Assembly (NCBI RefSeq): GCF_029626145.1
Contig: NZ_JARUBJ010000002.1
Coordinates: forward strand, 712,501-776,500
Source: Micromonospora sp. WMMD961
GTDB taxonomy: Bacteria > Actinomycetota > Actinomycetes > Mycobacteriales > Micromonosporaceae
Reading direction: 5' to 3'
Length of the DNA stretch: 64,000 nt
Part shown: positions 1 to 6,515 of the stretch, piece after piece
How the letters are laid out: every line of letters starts with the position of its first letter
How positions within the stretch are numbered: position 1 is the first letter of the stretch
The notes under the pieces: model-generated
The model's input: only the letters and a program-made list of their open reading frames with translations
What the model was told of the DNA's origin: nothing
Database searches by the model: none
Translations under genes and position numbers: made by a program

Positions 1-1
1 G

Positions 2-334
2 CACGGGCCGCTGGCCGGTCGGCTGGCCCGGGTCGGCCGCACGTTTCTGCTCGGCGGTGGCCCGGCGGAGGCGTGGTCCGCGTTGGAGGGGATACCCGGC
101 GCTGAGCGCTTGACGGCAGCGGCGTTGCGCTCGGCCAACAGCGGTGCGGCCCTGGCCGGTGCGTTGACGCGGCTCGCGGATGACCTGCGTGCCGACCGGG
201 CCACCGCAGCCGAGGCGTCGGCACGCCGGGCCGGGGTCCTCATCGTCCTGCCGCTGGGGCTCTGCTTCCTGCCGGCGTTCATTCTCGCCGGTCTGGTGCC
301 GGTGATCGTCGCCGTTCTCGGCGACGTGCTCTGA
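2..334 (+). CDS. Type II secretion F-domain protein, TadC-like (5' truncated by window edge)
   Basis: The reading frame is open from the window edge to a TGA at 334, so only the C-terminal ~110 residues are seen. They contain an alpha-helical stretch rich in Ala, Leu and Arg, followed by a hydrophobic membrane segment (VLIVLPLGLCFLPAFILAGL) and a short tail. This is how TadC/GspF platform proteins end. The genes that follow (DUF4244 pilin-like, TadE, TadE-like) support assignment to a Flp/Tad pilus cluster, where TadC would be an inner-membrane platform protein. The family call rests on context and the final membrane segment, because the F domain itself lies outside the window. Confidence 0.72.
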   Translation, partial: HGPLAGRLARVGRTFLLGGGPAEAWSALEGIPGAERLTAAALRSANSGAALAGALTRLADDLRADRATAAEASARRAGVLIVLPLGLCFLPAFILAGLVPVIVAVLGDVL

Positions 335-357
335 CCACAACGAGAGAGGGAACTGTC

Positions 358-525
358 ATGCGCAAACTGCTCGCCCGCCTGCGCGGGGACGCCGGGATGA
401 ACACGGCCGAATACGCTGTCGGCACGCTCGCGGCGGTCGCCTTCGCCGGCATCCTGCTCAAGGTGCTGACCTCCGGCAACGTCCAGTCGGCGTTGACCGC
501 AGTCATCGACCGGGCGCTGAAGTGA
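358..525 (+). CDS. DUF4244 small membrane protein, Flp-pilin-like
   Basis: A 55-residue protein too short for many gene callers. It starts at ATG 358 with a GAGAGGGA ribosome site 5-12 nt upstream. A basic N-terminus leads to a GMNTAEYAVG motif and one hydrophobic segment (TLAAVAFAGILLKVL). The Gly-(x)n-Thr-x-Glu-Tyr arrangement resembles the prepilin cleavage and E+5 region of Flp pilins, and DUF4244 proteins sit in this position in actinobacterial tad clusters. It probably forms or caps the pilus fibre. The stop overlaps the start of the next gene, which indicates translational coupling. Confidence 0.75.
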   Translation: MRKLLARLRGDAGMNTAEYAVGTLAAVAFAGILLKVLTSGNVQSALTAVIDRALK

Positions 526-962
526 GCAGGCGCCGGCAGGCTGGTCGCGGTTCACGGCCTGGCACCTCGGGGCGGGCCGGTCGCGGCGGATGGGAAACCG
601 TCCAATCGGCCTTTCGCGGAGACCGGGGGTCGTTCACCGCCGAACTGGCGGCCGGCCTGCCGGCGCTTCTCCTGCTCCTGCTGGCTGGCCTGACCTCGGT
701 CAACGCCGTCAGCGCAAAGGCGAGCTGCCTCCACGCGGCCCGGGAGGCTGCGCTGGCCGCCGCCCGCGGCGAGGACGGCAGCGCTGCGGCGGGGCGTGCG
801 GCACCGCCAGGGGCGGAGGTGTCGGTGTCCGCCGACGGCGGCCGGGTGCAGGCGACGGTGCGCGCGCCCGTTCGCACGCTGGGCGGTCGGCTACCACGGA
901 TCGCCGTCGTCGCGACCGCTGTCGCTGCCGTGGAACCAGGCGTCGCCGACGGTCACCCATGA
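522..962 (+). CDS. TadE family pilus minor-pilin-like protein
   Basis: The GTG start at 522 overlaps the stop of the DUF4244 gene. The 146-residue product has a basic, Gly/Arg-rich N-terminus, then a GSFTAELAAGLPALLLLLL segment at about residues 35-55. This is the TadE signature: a prepilin-like Gly, a Glu five residues on, then one membrane helix. The rest is a small Ala/Val-rich extracytoplasmic domain. TadE proteins are pseudopilins of Flp pilus systems. Its stop overlaps the next start, continuing a tightly coupled operon. Confidence 0.78.
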   Translation: MSRRRQAGRGSRPGTSGRAGRGGWETVQSAFRGDRGSFTAELAAGLPALLLLLLAGLTSVNAVSAKASCLHAAREAALAAARGEDGSAAAGRAAPPGAEVSVSADGGRVQATVRAPVRTLGGRLPRIAVVATAVAAVEPGVADGHP

Positions 963-1369
963 TGGGCCTGTCAATCCGTGGCGGGCGTGGACCCGATAGC
1001 GAGCGGGTCGACCAGGGCAGCCCGGACGGGCAGCGGGGCGGTGCGACTGTCGTGCTGCTGGCGATGGGGTTGGTCCTCGTGCTGTTCGGGACGTTCGGCG
1101 CTGCCATCGCCGTCGCCGGGATGGCCGATCAGCGGGCGATGGTGGCAGCCGATCTCGGCGCGTTGGCCGGAGCCGCCCAGGCGCTCGACGGGGAAGTCAC
1201 GGCCTGCGCGTCCGCTGCCGACATCGTCGCCCGCAATGCTGGTCGGATGGTCAGCTGTCACCTCGACGGGCTCGACGTGCTGGTGACCGTCGAGGTGGCG
1301 TTCACTCCACTTCCCGGATTGACCCGGGTTGCCACATCGACGGCCCGCGCCGGCCCGGTGCGCGCCTGA
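959..1369 (+). CDS. Rv3654c-family TadE-like protein
   Basis: Two ATG codons sit side by side at 959 and 962, overlapping the tadE stop. The product is about 136 residues. It has a GGATVVLLAMGLVLVLFGTF membrane segment at about residues 27-46, then a DQRAMVAADLGALAGAAQAL stretch. That pairing, one N-terminal helix followed by an A-A-D-L-x-A-L-A-x-A motif, is characteristic of Rv3654c-like proteins encoded last in actinobacterial tad operons. It probably forms part of the pilus or secretion apparatus. The preceding 123-codon open stretch in this frame is only a shadow of tadE. Confidence 0.75.
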   Translation: MMGLSIRGGRGPDSERVDQGSPDGQRGGATVVLLAMGLVLVLFGTFGAAIAVAGMADQRAMVAADLGALAGAAQALDGEVTACASAADIVARNAGRMVSCHLDGLDVLVTVEVAFTPLPGLTRVATSTARAGPVRA

Positions 1370-1444
1370 ACGAGCAGGCCGTGCTGCTGCGGAAGCCGCC
1401 GGGGCAGCTCCGCCCGCATTCGGGCCCCGATCAGATGGGCACCG

Positions 1445-1504
1445 CTTTGGAGCTGAACCGCATACGACATCAGGCGCGATGCGTTTACGACATCAGCTCC
1501 AAAG
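1445..1504. repeat. 12-bp inverted repeat with internal direct repeat
   Basis: CTTTGGAGCTGA at 1445-1456 is matched by TCAGCTCCAAAG at 1493-1504, with 36 bases between. The spacer holds two copies of ACGACATCA. The stretch is less GC-rich than its surroundings. It could be a regulatory or terminator-like hairpin, or the edge of a lost insertion. Confidence 0.5.
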
Positions 1505-1525
1505 GGGGTGTCCCTATGGGTTTGG

Positions 1526-1747
1526 TCAAGTCCCGGAAAGGGTTGACGTCAACCGGTGGGTGAGGTCATCGAGGCAGGCGGTGAGATCGGCAACGTCGGA
1601 CATCTCGTAGCGGGTGGTGACGACGGTGGCTGTGGAGATCCGGGCGAGGTCAAGTTCGGCCTCGCCGCTGGTCCAGACGGTCAGTTGGGCCTCGCGGTGT
1701 TCGGGGGACGTTCGCGGGGCGTGCCGACGCGCGGGCCCGCTGGCCGG
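1526..1747 (-). pseudogene. Gene remnant, C-terminal end of an unrecognised protein
   Basis: On the minus strand an open frame runs from a TGA near 1750 to a TGA at 1526 with no convincing start codon. Its ~65 residues have a coding-like composition (for example EAELDLARISTATVVTTRYE, then MSDVADLTACLDDLTHRL), unlike a random shadow. The frame is cut at its 5' end, so it looks like the surviving C-terminus of a decayed gene between the pilus operon and the LURP-one gene. The family is not recognised. The rest of 1370-1807 holds only the inverted repeat at 1445-1504 and a palindrome at 1541-1554. Confidence 0.35.
1541..1554. promoter_or_regulatory. 14-bp perfect palindrome, operator-like
   Basis: GGTTGACGTCAACC reads the same on both strands. 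It lies inside the decayed frame at 1526-1747. Such symmetry suits a dimeric regulator, but no promoter can be assigned to it. Confidence 0.3.
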
Positions 1748-1807
1748 AGATCAGCGCCCGAGGGCCGTGCCCCGGCCAGCGGCCCGAGAAACGTGCGGCC
1801 GGGTCGT

Positions 1808-2386
1808 TCAGCGGGCCTGGAGCGCGTCGAGGGCGACGGCCATCGCGATGACCAGACGGCGGTCGATCTGAGGGTTCTGCACCTCGACGACGTACTTGTC
1901 GCGCAGGCCCCACTTCTTGACCACCGTGAAGACCGGCTGGCCGTCGGCGGTGAAGTCGAAGTGGTACGGCAGCCAGGACAGCGAGTCGACGAACCGGCGC
2001 AGCAGTGCCACCGGCATGCTGCGCTCCTGGCCGGTCACCTGCGGGAGGCCGTTCTGCTCGACGTGCCAGGTGGAGCGGAGCAGCGACTGGGCGAAGTCCT
2101 TGCGGAACAGCCCGATCGGGTTGCCGGCCGCGTCGGTGACGTCGTACGTGGCACCGAGGTCGAGGCGCTGGCGGGCCTTGAAGCCGAGCAGGGGCTGCTG
2201 CTTGGAGTCGTCCGTGTAGATCGTCACCTGCTCCTTGAAGGCGAGGCGCTTCTGCTGCGCGAACGCCAGCAACTCGCCCTCGGTGCCGTCCGGGGCGACG
2301 GCCCGGACCTCGTACTGGTTGACCATCATGCGCAGTCGCTGGCGGACGTGGAACTGGTGCTGACTCTGCAAGTTGTCGAGCTGCAT
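1808..2386 (-). CDS. LURP-one-related / scramblase-like (tubby C-terminal fold) protein
   Basis: A 192-residue cytosolic protein. The start at 2386 is chosen because GAGGAG lies 5-10 nt upstream; the frame extends further without another good site. The sequence alternates short beta-type strands with polar turns and contains QHQFHVRQRLRMMVNQYEV near the N-terminus and DVTDAAGNPIGLFRKDF in the middle. This matches the LURP-one/phospholipid-scramblase-like barrel family (DUF567), whose bacterial members have no firm biochemical role. A final basic stretch (DRRLVIAMAVALDAL) may be the central hydrophobic helix of the tubby fold. The family call is by pattern only. Confidence 0.6.
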   Translation of the reverse strand: MQLDNLQSQHQFHVRQRLRMMVNQYEVRAVAPDGTEGELLAFAQQKRLAFKEQVTIYTDDSKQQPLLGFKARQRLDLGATYDVTDAAGNPIGLFRKDFAQSLLRSTWHVEQNGLPQVTGQERSMPVALLRRFVDSLSWLPYHFDFTADGQPVFTVVKKWGLRDKYVVEVQNPQIDRRLVIAMAVALDALQAR

Positions 2387-2528
2387 CTGATCTCCTCGGG
2401 GGGACTGTGCGCCGGAGTCTCGCACAGCTCGACGAACGTTGCGCTCCCCGCCATCGACGCACACCGGATGCCGGGCGGTCGATGAGCTGCCCGGCACCCC
2501 GCTGCCCGTGTCGGGGAGCCGGGGAGTC

Positions 2529-2738
2529 TCAGCGGCCGTCCGGGGTGGTCGCGGCGCGCACCGCCCAGGTGTTGAGGACCTGGTGGATCACGCGCAACCG
2601 CTCGTTGATCTGTTCCAGCCGTTCCGCCTGAGCTAGGGCGGCCATCGCCGACCCGAGCGCGATCTGCTGGTCGAGGGTGAGATGGTCCTGGTCGATGGTG
2701 TAGAGCAGGTCGACGGTTTCGGCGATCGTGTCGGCCAC
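2529..2738 (-). CDS. Small conserved-looking helical protein, function unknown
   Basis: Encodes 69 residues from a GTG at 2738 with CGAGGAGAAG as ribosome site just upstream, which argues that it is translated. The protein is almost wholly helical and amphipathic (MADTIAETVDLLYTIDQDHL, later QAERLEQINERLRVIHQVLN). It has no signal or membrane segment and could be a small coiled-coil partner protein. It lies between the LURP-one gene and the large helicase on the same strand, 142 bases from the former and 96 from the latter. Confidence 0.6.
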   Translation of the reverse strand: MADTIAETVDLLYTIDQDHLTLDQQIALGSAMAALAQAERLEQINERLRVIHQVLNTWAVRAATTPDGR

Positions 2739-2834
2739 GGCTTCTCCTCGGGCATGGGGAAATCATCAGCATGGACATCGATGGAAGCGCTCCCATGCCA
2801 TTGTGCCCGGTGCCGAGCCGATTCATGCAACCGG

Positions 2835-5312
2835 CTACTCGGGCAGGTTCGCCAGCACCACGTCGAGGACCCGGATCGCGTCCGGCTTGGAGAGCGGATT
2901 GTTGCCGTTTCCGCACTTCGGTGACTGTACGCAGGAGGGGCAGCCGGTCTCGCAGCCGCACTCGGCGATCGCGTCCCGGGTGGCCCGCAGCCACGCCGAC
3001 GCCGTCCCGTACGCCCGCTCGGCGAACCCGGCGCCACCCGGGTGCCCGTCGTAGACGAACACGGTCGGTGCCTCGGTGTCCGGGTGCACGGCGGTGGAGA
3101 GCCCACCGATGTCCCACCTGTCGCAGGTGGCCATCAGCGGCAGCAGGCCGATCGCGGCGTGTTCGGCGGCATGCAGCGCACCCGGCACGTCGGCCGGCTG
3201 GACTCCGGCGAGAGTCAACGACCGCGGTGACAGGGTGAACCAGACCGCCACCGTGCGCAGCTCCCGGGTTGGCAGGTCGAGCGGTCGGGTGTCGATCACC
3301 TCGCCGGTGGCGATCCGCCGCCGCTGGTACGACACGACCTGACTGGTCACGTCCACCTCGCCGAGGAACATACCGACCGGCCCGGCGTCCACGTAGGAGC
3401 GCACCGACACCACGGACAGGTCGGTGACGTCCCGCGCGTGGGTGGACCAGTCCGGTTCCTCGACGTGCACCAGCGCGCAGCCGTCGGCCAGATCGAGGTC
3501 GTCCACCACGTACGAGACACCCTGGTGCAGGTAGACCGCCCCGGGGTGGAGCAGGAAGTGCGAGGAACTGCCGTCGACGGTGCCCAACAACCGGCCGGTG
3601 GCCGACTCGACCACGCAGACCGGTGCGCCGCCCTCGCCGCGCAGGTCCACCTCGGGGCGTTCCCGGTGCCGCCAGTACCAGCCGGTGGGCCGCTGCCGTA
3701 GCGCGCCGGCCGCCACCAGCTCGTCGACGGCCTCCTTCGCCCCGTCTCCAAAGAGCACCAGGTCGGCCGGGGTGAGCGGGGCCTCGACCGCCGCGCAGGC
3801 GAGCTGCGGTGCCAGCACGTACCGGTTGGCCGGGTCGAGCACCGTCGCCTCCACCGGCGCGCCGAAGATCGCCTCCGGGTGGTGCACCAGGTAGGTGTCC
3901 AGCGGGTCGTCCCGGGCCACCAGCACCGCGAGAGCCTCCTGCCCGGAACGACCGGCACGGCCCGCCTGCTGCCACAGCGACGCCCGGGTGCCCGGGTAGC
4001 CGCAGATCAGCACCGCGTCCAGCCCGACCAGGTCCACGCCCAGCTCCAGCGCGTTGGTGGACGCCAGGCCGAGCAGGTCGCCCTGCAGCAGCGCCCGTTC
4101 CAGCTCGCGCCGTTCCTCGCGCAGGTAGCCGCCCCGGTAGGCGGCCACCCTGCTGCCGAGCCCCGGGACCGCGTCGTCCAACGACCGACGCGCGCTGGCC
4201 GCCACGACCTCGGCACCCTTGCGGGAGCGAACGAACGCGAGTGTGCGTACCCCCTCGGCGACCGTGTCGGCGAGTAGGTCCGCGGTCTCGCGCAGCGCCG
4301 ACCGGCGGACCTGCCGAAGGTCGTCGTGCTCGCCGCTCCCCTGGGCGGGCACCGAAGAAGGGTCGGGGGAGACGGCGCCCGAGTCGGGTGGCAGCAGTGG
4401 CGGCTCCCAGAGCGCGAAGGTCACCCCGCCGCGCGGCGACGCGTCCTCGGTGACCGCTGTCACCGGCAGGCCGGTCAGCCGTCCGGCCGCGGTGGCCGGG
4501 TCGCCGGAGGTGGCCGAGGCGAGCACGAACACCGGGGTGGCCCCGAACCGGGCGCACTGCCGCCGAAGCCGACGCAGCACGTGCGCCACGTGCGAGCCGA
4601 ACACCCCACGGTAGGTGTGGCACTCGTCGATCACCACGTACGCGAGTCGGCGCAGGAAACCGGACCACTGGGCGTGCCCGGGCAGGATGCCGTGGTGCAG
4701 CATGTCCGGATTGGTCAGCACGAACCGGGAGTGCCGGCGGATCCACTCCCGCTCGGCGCGCGGAGTGTCCCCGTCGTAGCAGGCGGGGCGTACCCCCTCC
4801 AGTTCCAGCGCGGCGACGGCCCGCAACTGGTCGGCGGCGAGGGCCTTGGTCGGCGCCAGGTAGAGCACTGTGGCCCGGGGATCGGCGAGGACCGTGGCCA
4901 GGGCCGGGAGTTGGTACGCCAGCGACTTGCCGGACGCGGTGCCGGTGGCGACCACCACATGTTCGCCCTCGTACGCCAGGGTGGCCGCCTGGGACTGGTG
5001 CTGCCACGGCGCGACCACGCCACGCCGGGCGAACGCGGCGCGCAGCTCGGCCGGCGCCCAGGGCGGCCACGGCGCGGGCACCCCGGCGCGGGCCGGTACC
5101 CGTTCCACGTGGGTGACCGGGTCACCGGCGCCGCGGGCGCGGAGCCGGTGCAGTAGGTCGGCCGGCGCTGGCCCAGGGCCGGGACCAGCGGATACGGTGG
5201 CCGCCGACGACGACTCCAGCTCGTGGCGCGGCGTGGGACGCGCCGTGCTGAAGTCGTCGGTGGTCACGCCCTGCACTCTCGCACTGGTGTTCGGAGATGA
5301 AAAGTCGGACAC
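2835..5312 (-). CDS. DEAD/DEAH-box helicase with DUF1998 domain, MrfA-like
   Basis: About 825 residues. A superfamily 2 helicase core carries motif I (ATGTASGKS, about residues 122-130), a DECH motif II in VIDECHTYRG, motif III (ASATSGDP) and motif VI (QQAGRAGRSG). The C-terminus has the DUF1998 zinc site with Cys clustered as CGCETGCPSCVQSPKCGN. This architecture is that of B. subtilis MrfA/YprA, a 3'-5' DNA helicase linked to mitomycin-type lesion repair. The start is uncertain: GTG 5312 gives an extended N-terminus, while GTG 5267 is preceded by an AGGG sequence. It is divergent from bldG, an arrangement also known in Streptomyces. Confidence 0.85.
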   Translation of the reverse strand: MSDFSSPNTSARVQGVTTDDFSTARPTPRHELESSSAATVSAGPGPGPAPADLLHRLRARGAGDPVTHVERVPARAGVPAPWPPWAPAELRAAFARRGVVAPWQHQSQAATLAYEGEHVVVATGTASGKSLAYQLPALATVLADPRATVLYLAPTKALAADQLRAVAALELEGVRPACYDGDTPRAEREWIRRHSRFVLTNPDMLHHGILPGHAQWSGFLRRLAYVVIDECHTYRGVFGSHVAHVLRRLRRQCARFGATPVFVLASATSGDPATAAGRLTGLPVTAVTEDASPRGGVTFALWEPPLLPPDSGAVSPDPSSVPAQGSGEHDDLRQVRRSALRETADLLADTVAEGVRTLAFVRSRKGAEVVAASARRSLDDAVPGLGSRVAAYRGGYLREERRELERALLQGDLLGLASTNALELGVDLVGLDAVLICGYPGTRASLWQQAGRAGRSGQEALAVLVARDDPLDTYLVHHPEAIFGAPVEATVLDPANRYVLAPQLACAAVEAPLTPADLVLFGDGAKEAVDELVAAGALRQRPTGWYWRHRERPEVDLRGEGGAPVCVVESATGRLLGTVDGSSSHFLLHPGAVYLHQGVSYVVDDLDLADGCALVHVEEPDWSTHARDVTDLSVVSVRSYVDAGPVGMFLGEVDVTSQVVSYQRRRIATGEVIDTRPLDLPTRELRTVAVWFTLSPRSLTLAGVQPADVPGALHAAEHAAIGLLPLMATCDRWDIGGLSTAVHPDTEAPTVFVYDGHPGGAGFAERAYGTASAWLRATRDAIAECGCETGCPSCVQSPKCGNGNNPLSKPDAIRVLDVVLANLPE

Positions 5313-5407
5313 CGGGGTAAGGGGAAGCCGCCACTGGCGTTCGCAGGCCGTACCGGCGGTAGTGGTTAGATGCCCACGAGAGTTTACGGCTCTGGCGAGG
5401 AGGACCG

Positions 5408-5764
5408 ATGGAGCTGTCGCTGGCGACGCGCACCGTGGGTGAGCACACGGTGCTCGAGGTCGGTGGTGAGGTGGACGTCTACACCGCGCCCCGACTCCGC
5501 GAACGACTCCTCGAGCTGATCGACGGTGGTGCCCGTCACGTGGTGGTCGACCTCGGCCGGGTGGACTTCCTCGACTCCACCGGCTTGGGTGTGCTGGTCG
5601 GCGCGCTCAAGCGGCTCCGCTCCGCCGGCGGTTCGTTCGCCCTGGTCTGCGACAAGGAGCCGTTGCTCAAGATCTTCCGGATCACCGCACTGGATCAGGT
5701 GTTCCCGCTGCACCCGACGGTCGACGCGGCGATCAGCGCCGACCCGGCGGGCGCCGGCGCGTGA
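5408..5764 (+). CDS. bldG: Anti-anti-sigma factor BldG (STAS domain)
   Basis: A 118-residue single STAS domain with GAGGAGG ideally placed before ATG 5408. It contains GGEVDVYTAPRLRERL and DFLDSTGLGVLVGALKR; Ser57 in DSTGL is the expected phosphorylation site. The N-terminal MELSLATRTVGEHTVLEVGG and the KIFRITALDQVFPLH segment closely match Streptomyces BldG, the pleiotropic regulator of morphological differentiation and antibiotic production. It acts in the cytosol by sequestering anti-sigma factors when unphosphorylated. The ATP-binding partner gene overlaps its stop codon, and a helicase gene lies divergently upstream, as in Streptomyces. Confidence 0.9.
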   Translation: MELSLATRTVGEHTVLEVGGEVDVYTAPRLRERLLELIDGGARHVVVDLGRVDFLDSTGLGVLVGALKRLRSAGGSFALVCDKEPLLKIFRITALDQVFPLHPTVDAAISADPAGAGA

Positions 5765-6198
5765 TGGCGACAGTCAAGCTCTCGTTCTCGCCCGCCCCGG
5801 TGCACGTGCGCACCGCTCGCCTGGTCGGCGTCGCCGTCGCCCGGCGTGCCGGGGTCCGGGAGGACCTGCTGGACGAGGTGCGCCTGGCCATCGGCGAGGC
5901 GTGTACCCGGGCGGTGGCCCTGCACCGGCAGTACGGTCTGGCCGACCCGGTGCTGGTGGAGATGTCCGACGGTGGCTCGTACTCGGTGCGGGTGGTGGAC
6001 CGGGCGCCTATCGAGGCTGGCATCGGTCTGACCGCGTTGCCGCCGGACGAGTTGGCCAACGAGTCGCTCACCGACGAGGCGCTGACCACCGGCGTCGGCT
6101 TCGCGCTGCTCGCCGGGTTCGTCGAGGACCTGCAGGTGCGCCCGGTCGACGACGGCATCGGCACCGAGGTGCGGATGGTGTGGCCGGTCGGCCGCTGA
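5764..6198 (+). CDS. HATPase anti-sigma factor paired with BldG
   Basis: ATG 5764 overlaps the bldG stop (TGATG); a GTG at 5761 is the alternative. The 144-residue protein has the RsbW/SpoIIAB-type GHKL fold: VREDLLDEVRLAIGEAC holds the N-box helix, and TGVGFALLAGFVEDLQV is the glycine-rich lid region. It is expected to bind BldG and a sigma factor, and to phosphorylate BldG. In the N-box the Asn that normally binds Mg-ATP four residues after Glu45 is replaced by Arg49 (EACTRAV), so kinase activity may be weak or absent. The tight coupling with bldG suggests fixed stoichiometry. Confidence 0.82.
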   Translation: MATVKLSFSPAPVHVRTARLVGVAVARRAGVREDLLDEVRLAIGEACTRAVALHRQYGLADPVLVEMSDGGSYSVRVVDRAPIEAGIGLTALPPDELANESLTDEALTTGVGFALLAGFVEDLQVRPVDDGIGTEVRMVWPVGR

Positions 6199-6515
6199 CC
6201 TGTTCCGGTTTCCAGGCCGCATTCCCTGCCGGGGGTGCGGCCTTCCTGCATGGATCGGGTCCTATATCAGATTTCGTTTCATAACACAGCGACGAAGATC
6301 ATCGCGACACGGTGGGACCTGCGTGTGACCTCCGACACTGCGGAGGGCTACAGTACCCGGGTTGTCAGCAAGTGATCCATCCCGCACCCAGCGGGTATGG
6401 GTGTTCATCGCTGGTCCGCTGGGGTGGGTTGGCGCGCGCTTGCGAGTCCGCATCCAGGCGTCGGTCAGTGCGTCTCCACTCACCGGCGCGAGTGTTCGGT
6501 AACAGGAGGACACAG
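6199..6515. other. Intergenic region upstream of hppA
   Basis: No gene is supported here. The stretch 6260-6285 (CCTATATCAGATTTCG and following) is AT-rich for this chromosome, and TACAGT occurs at 6349-6354, so one or more promoters for hppA are likely. The ribosome site AGGAGGA at 6504-6510 precedes the hppA ATG at 6516. Confidence 0.5.

Noticed and set aside
1556..2485. Plus-strand frame of about 310 codons over the LURP-one gene
   Set aside because: Gly/Arg/Val-rich shadow composition, while the minus strand has a ribosome site and a coherent fold pattern.
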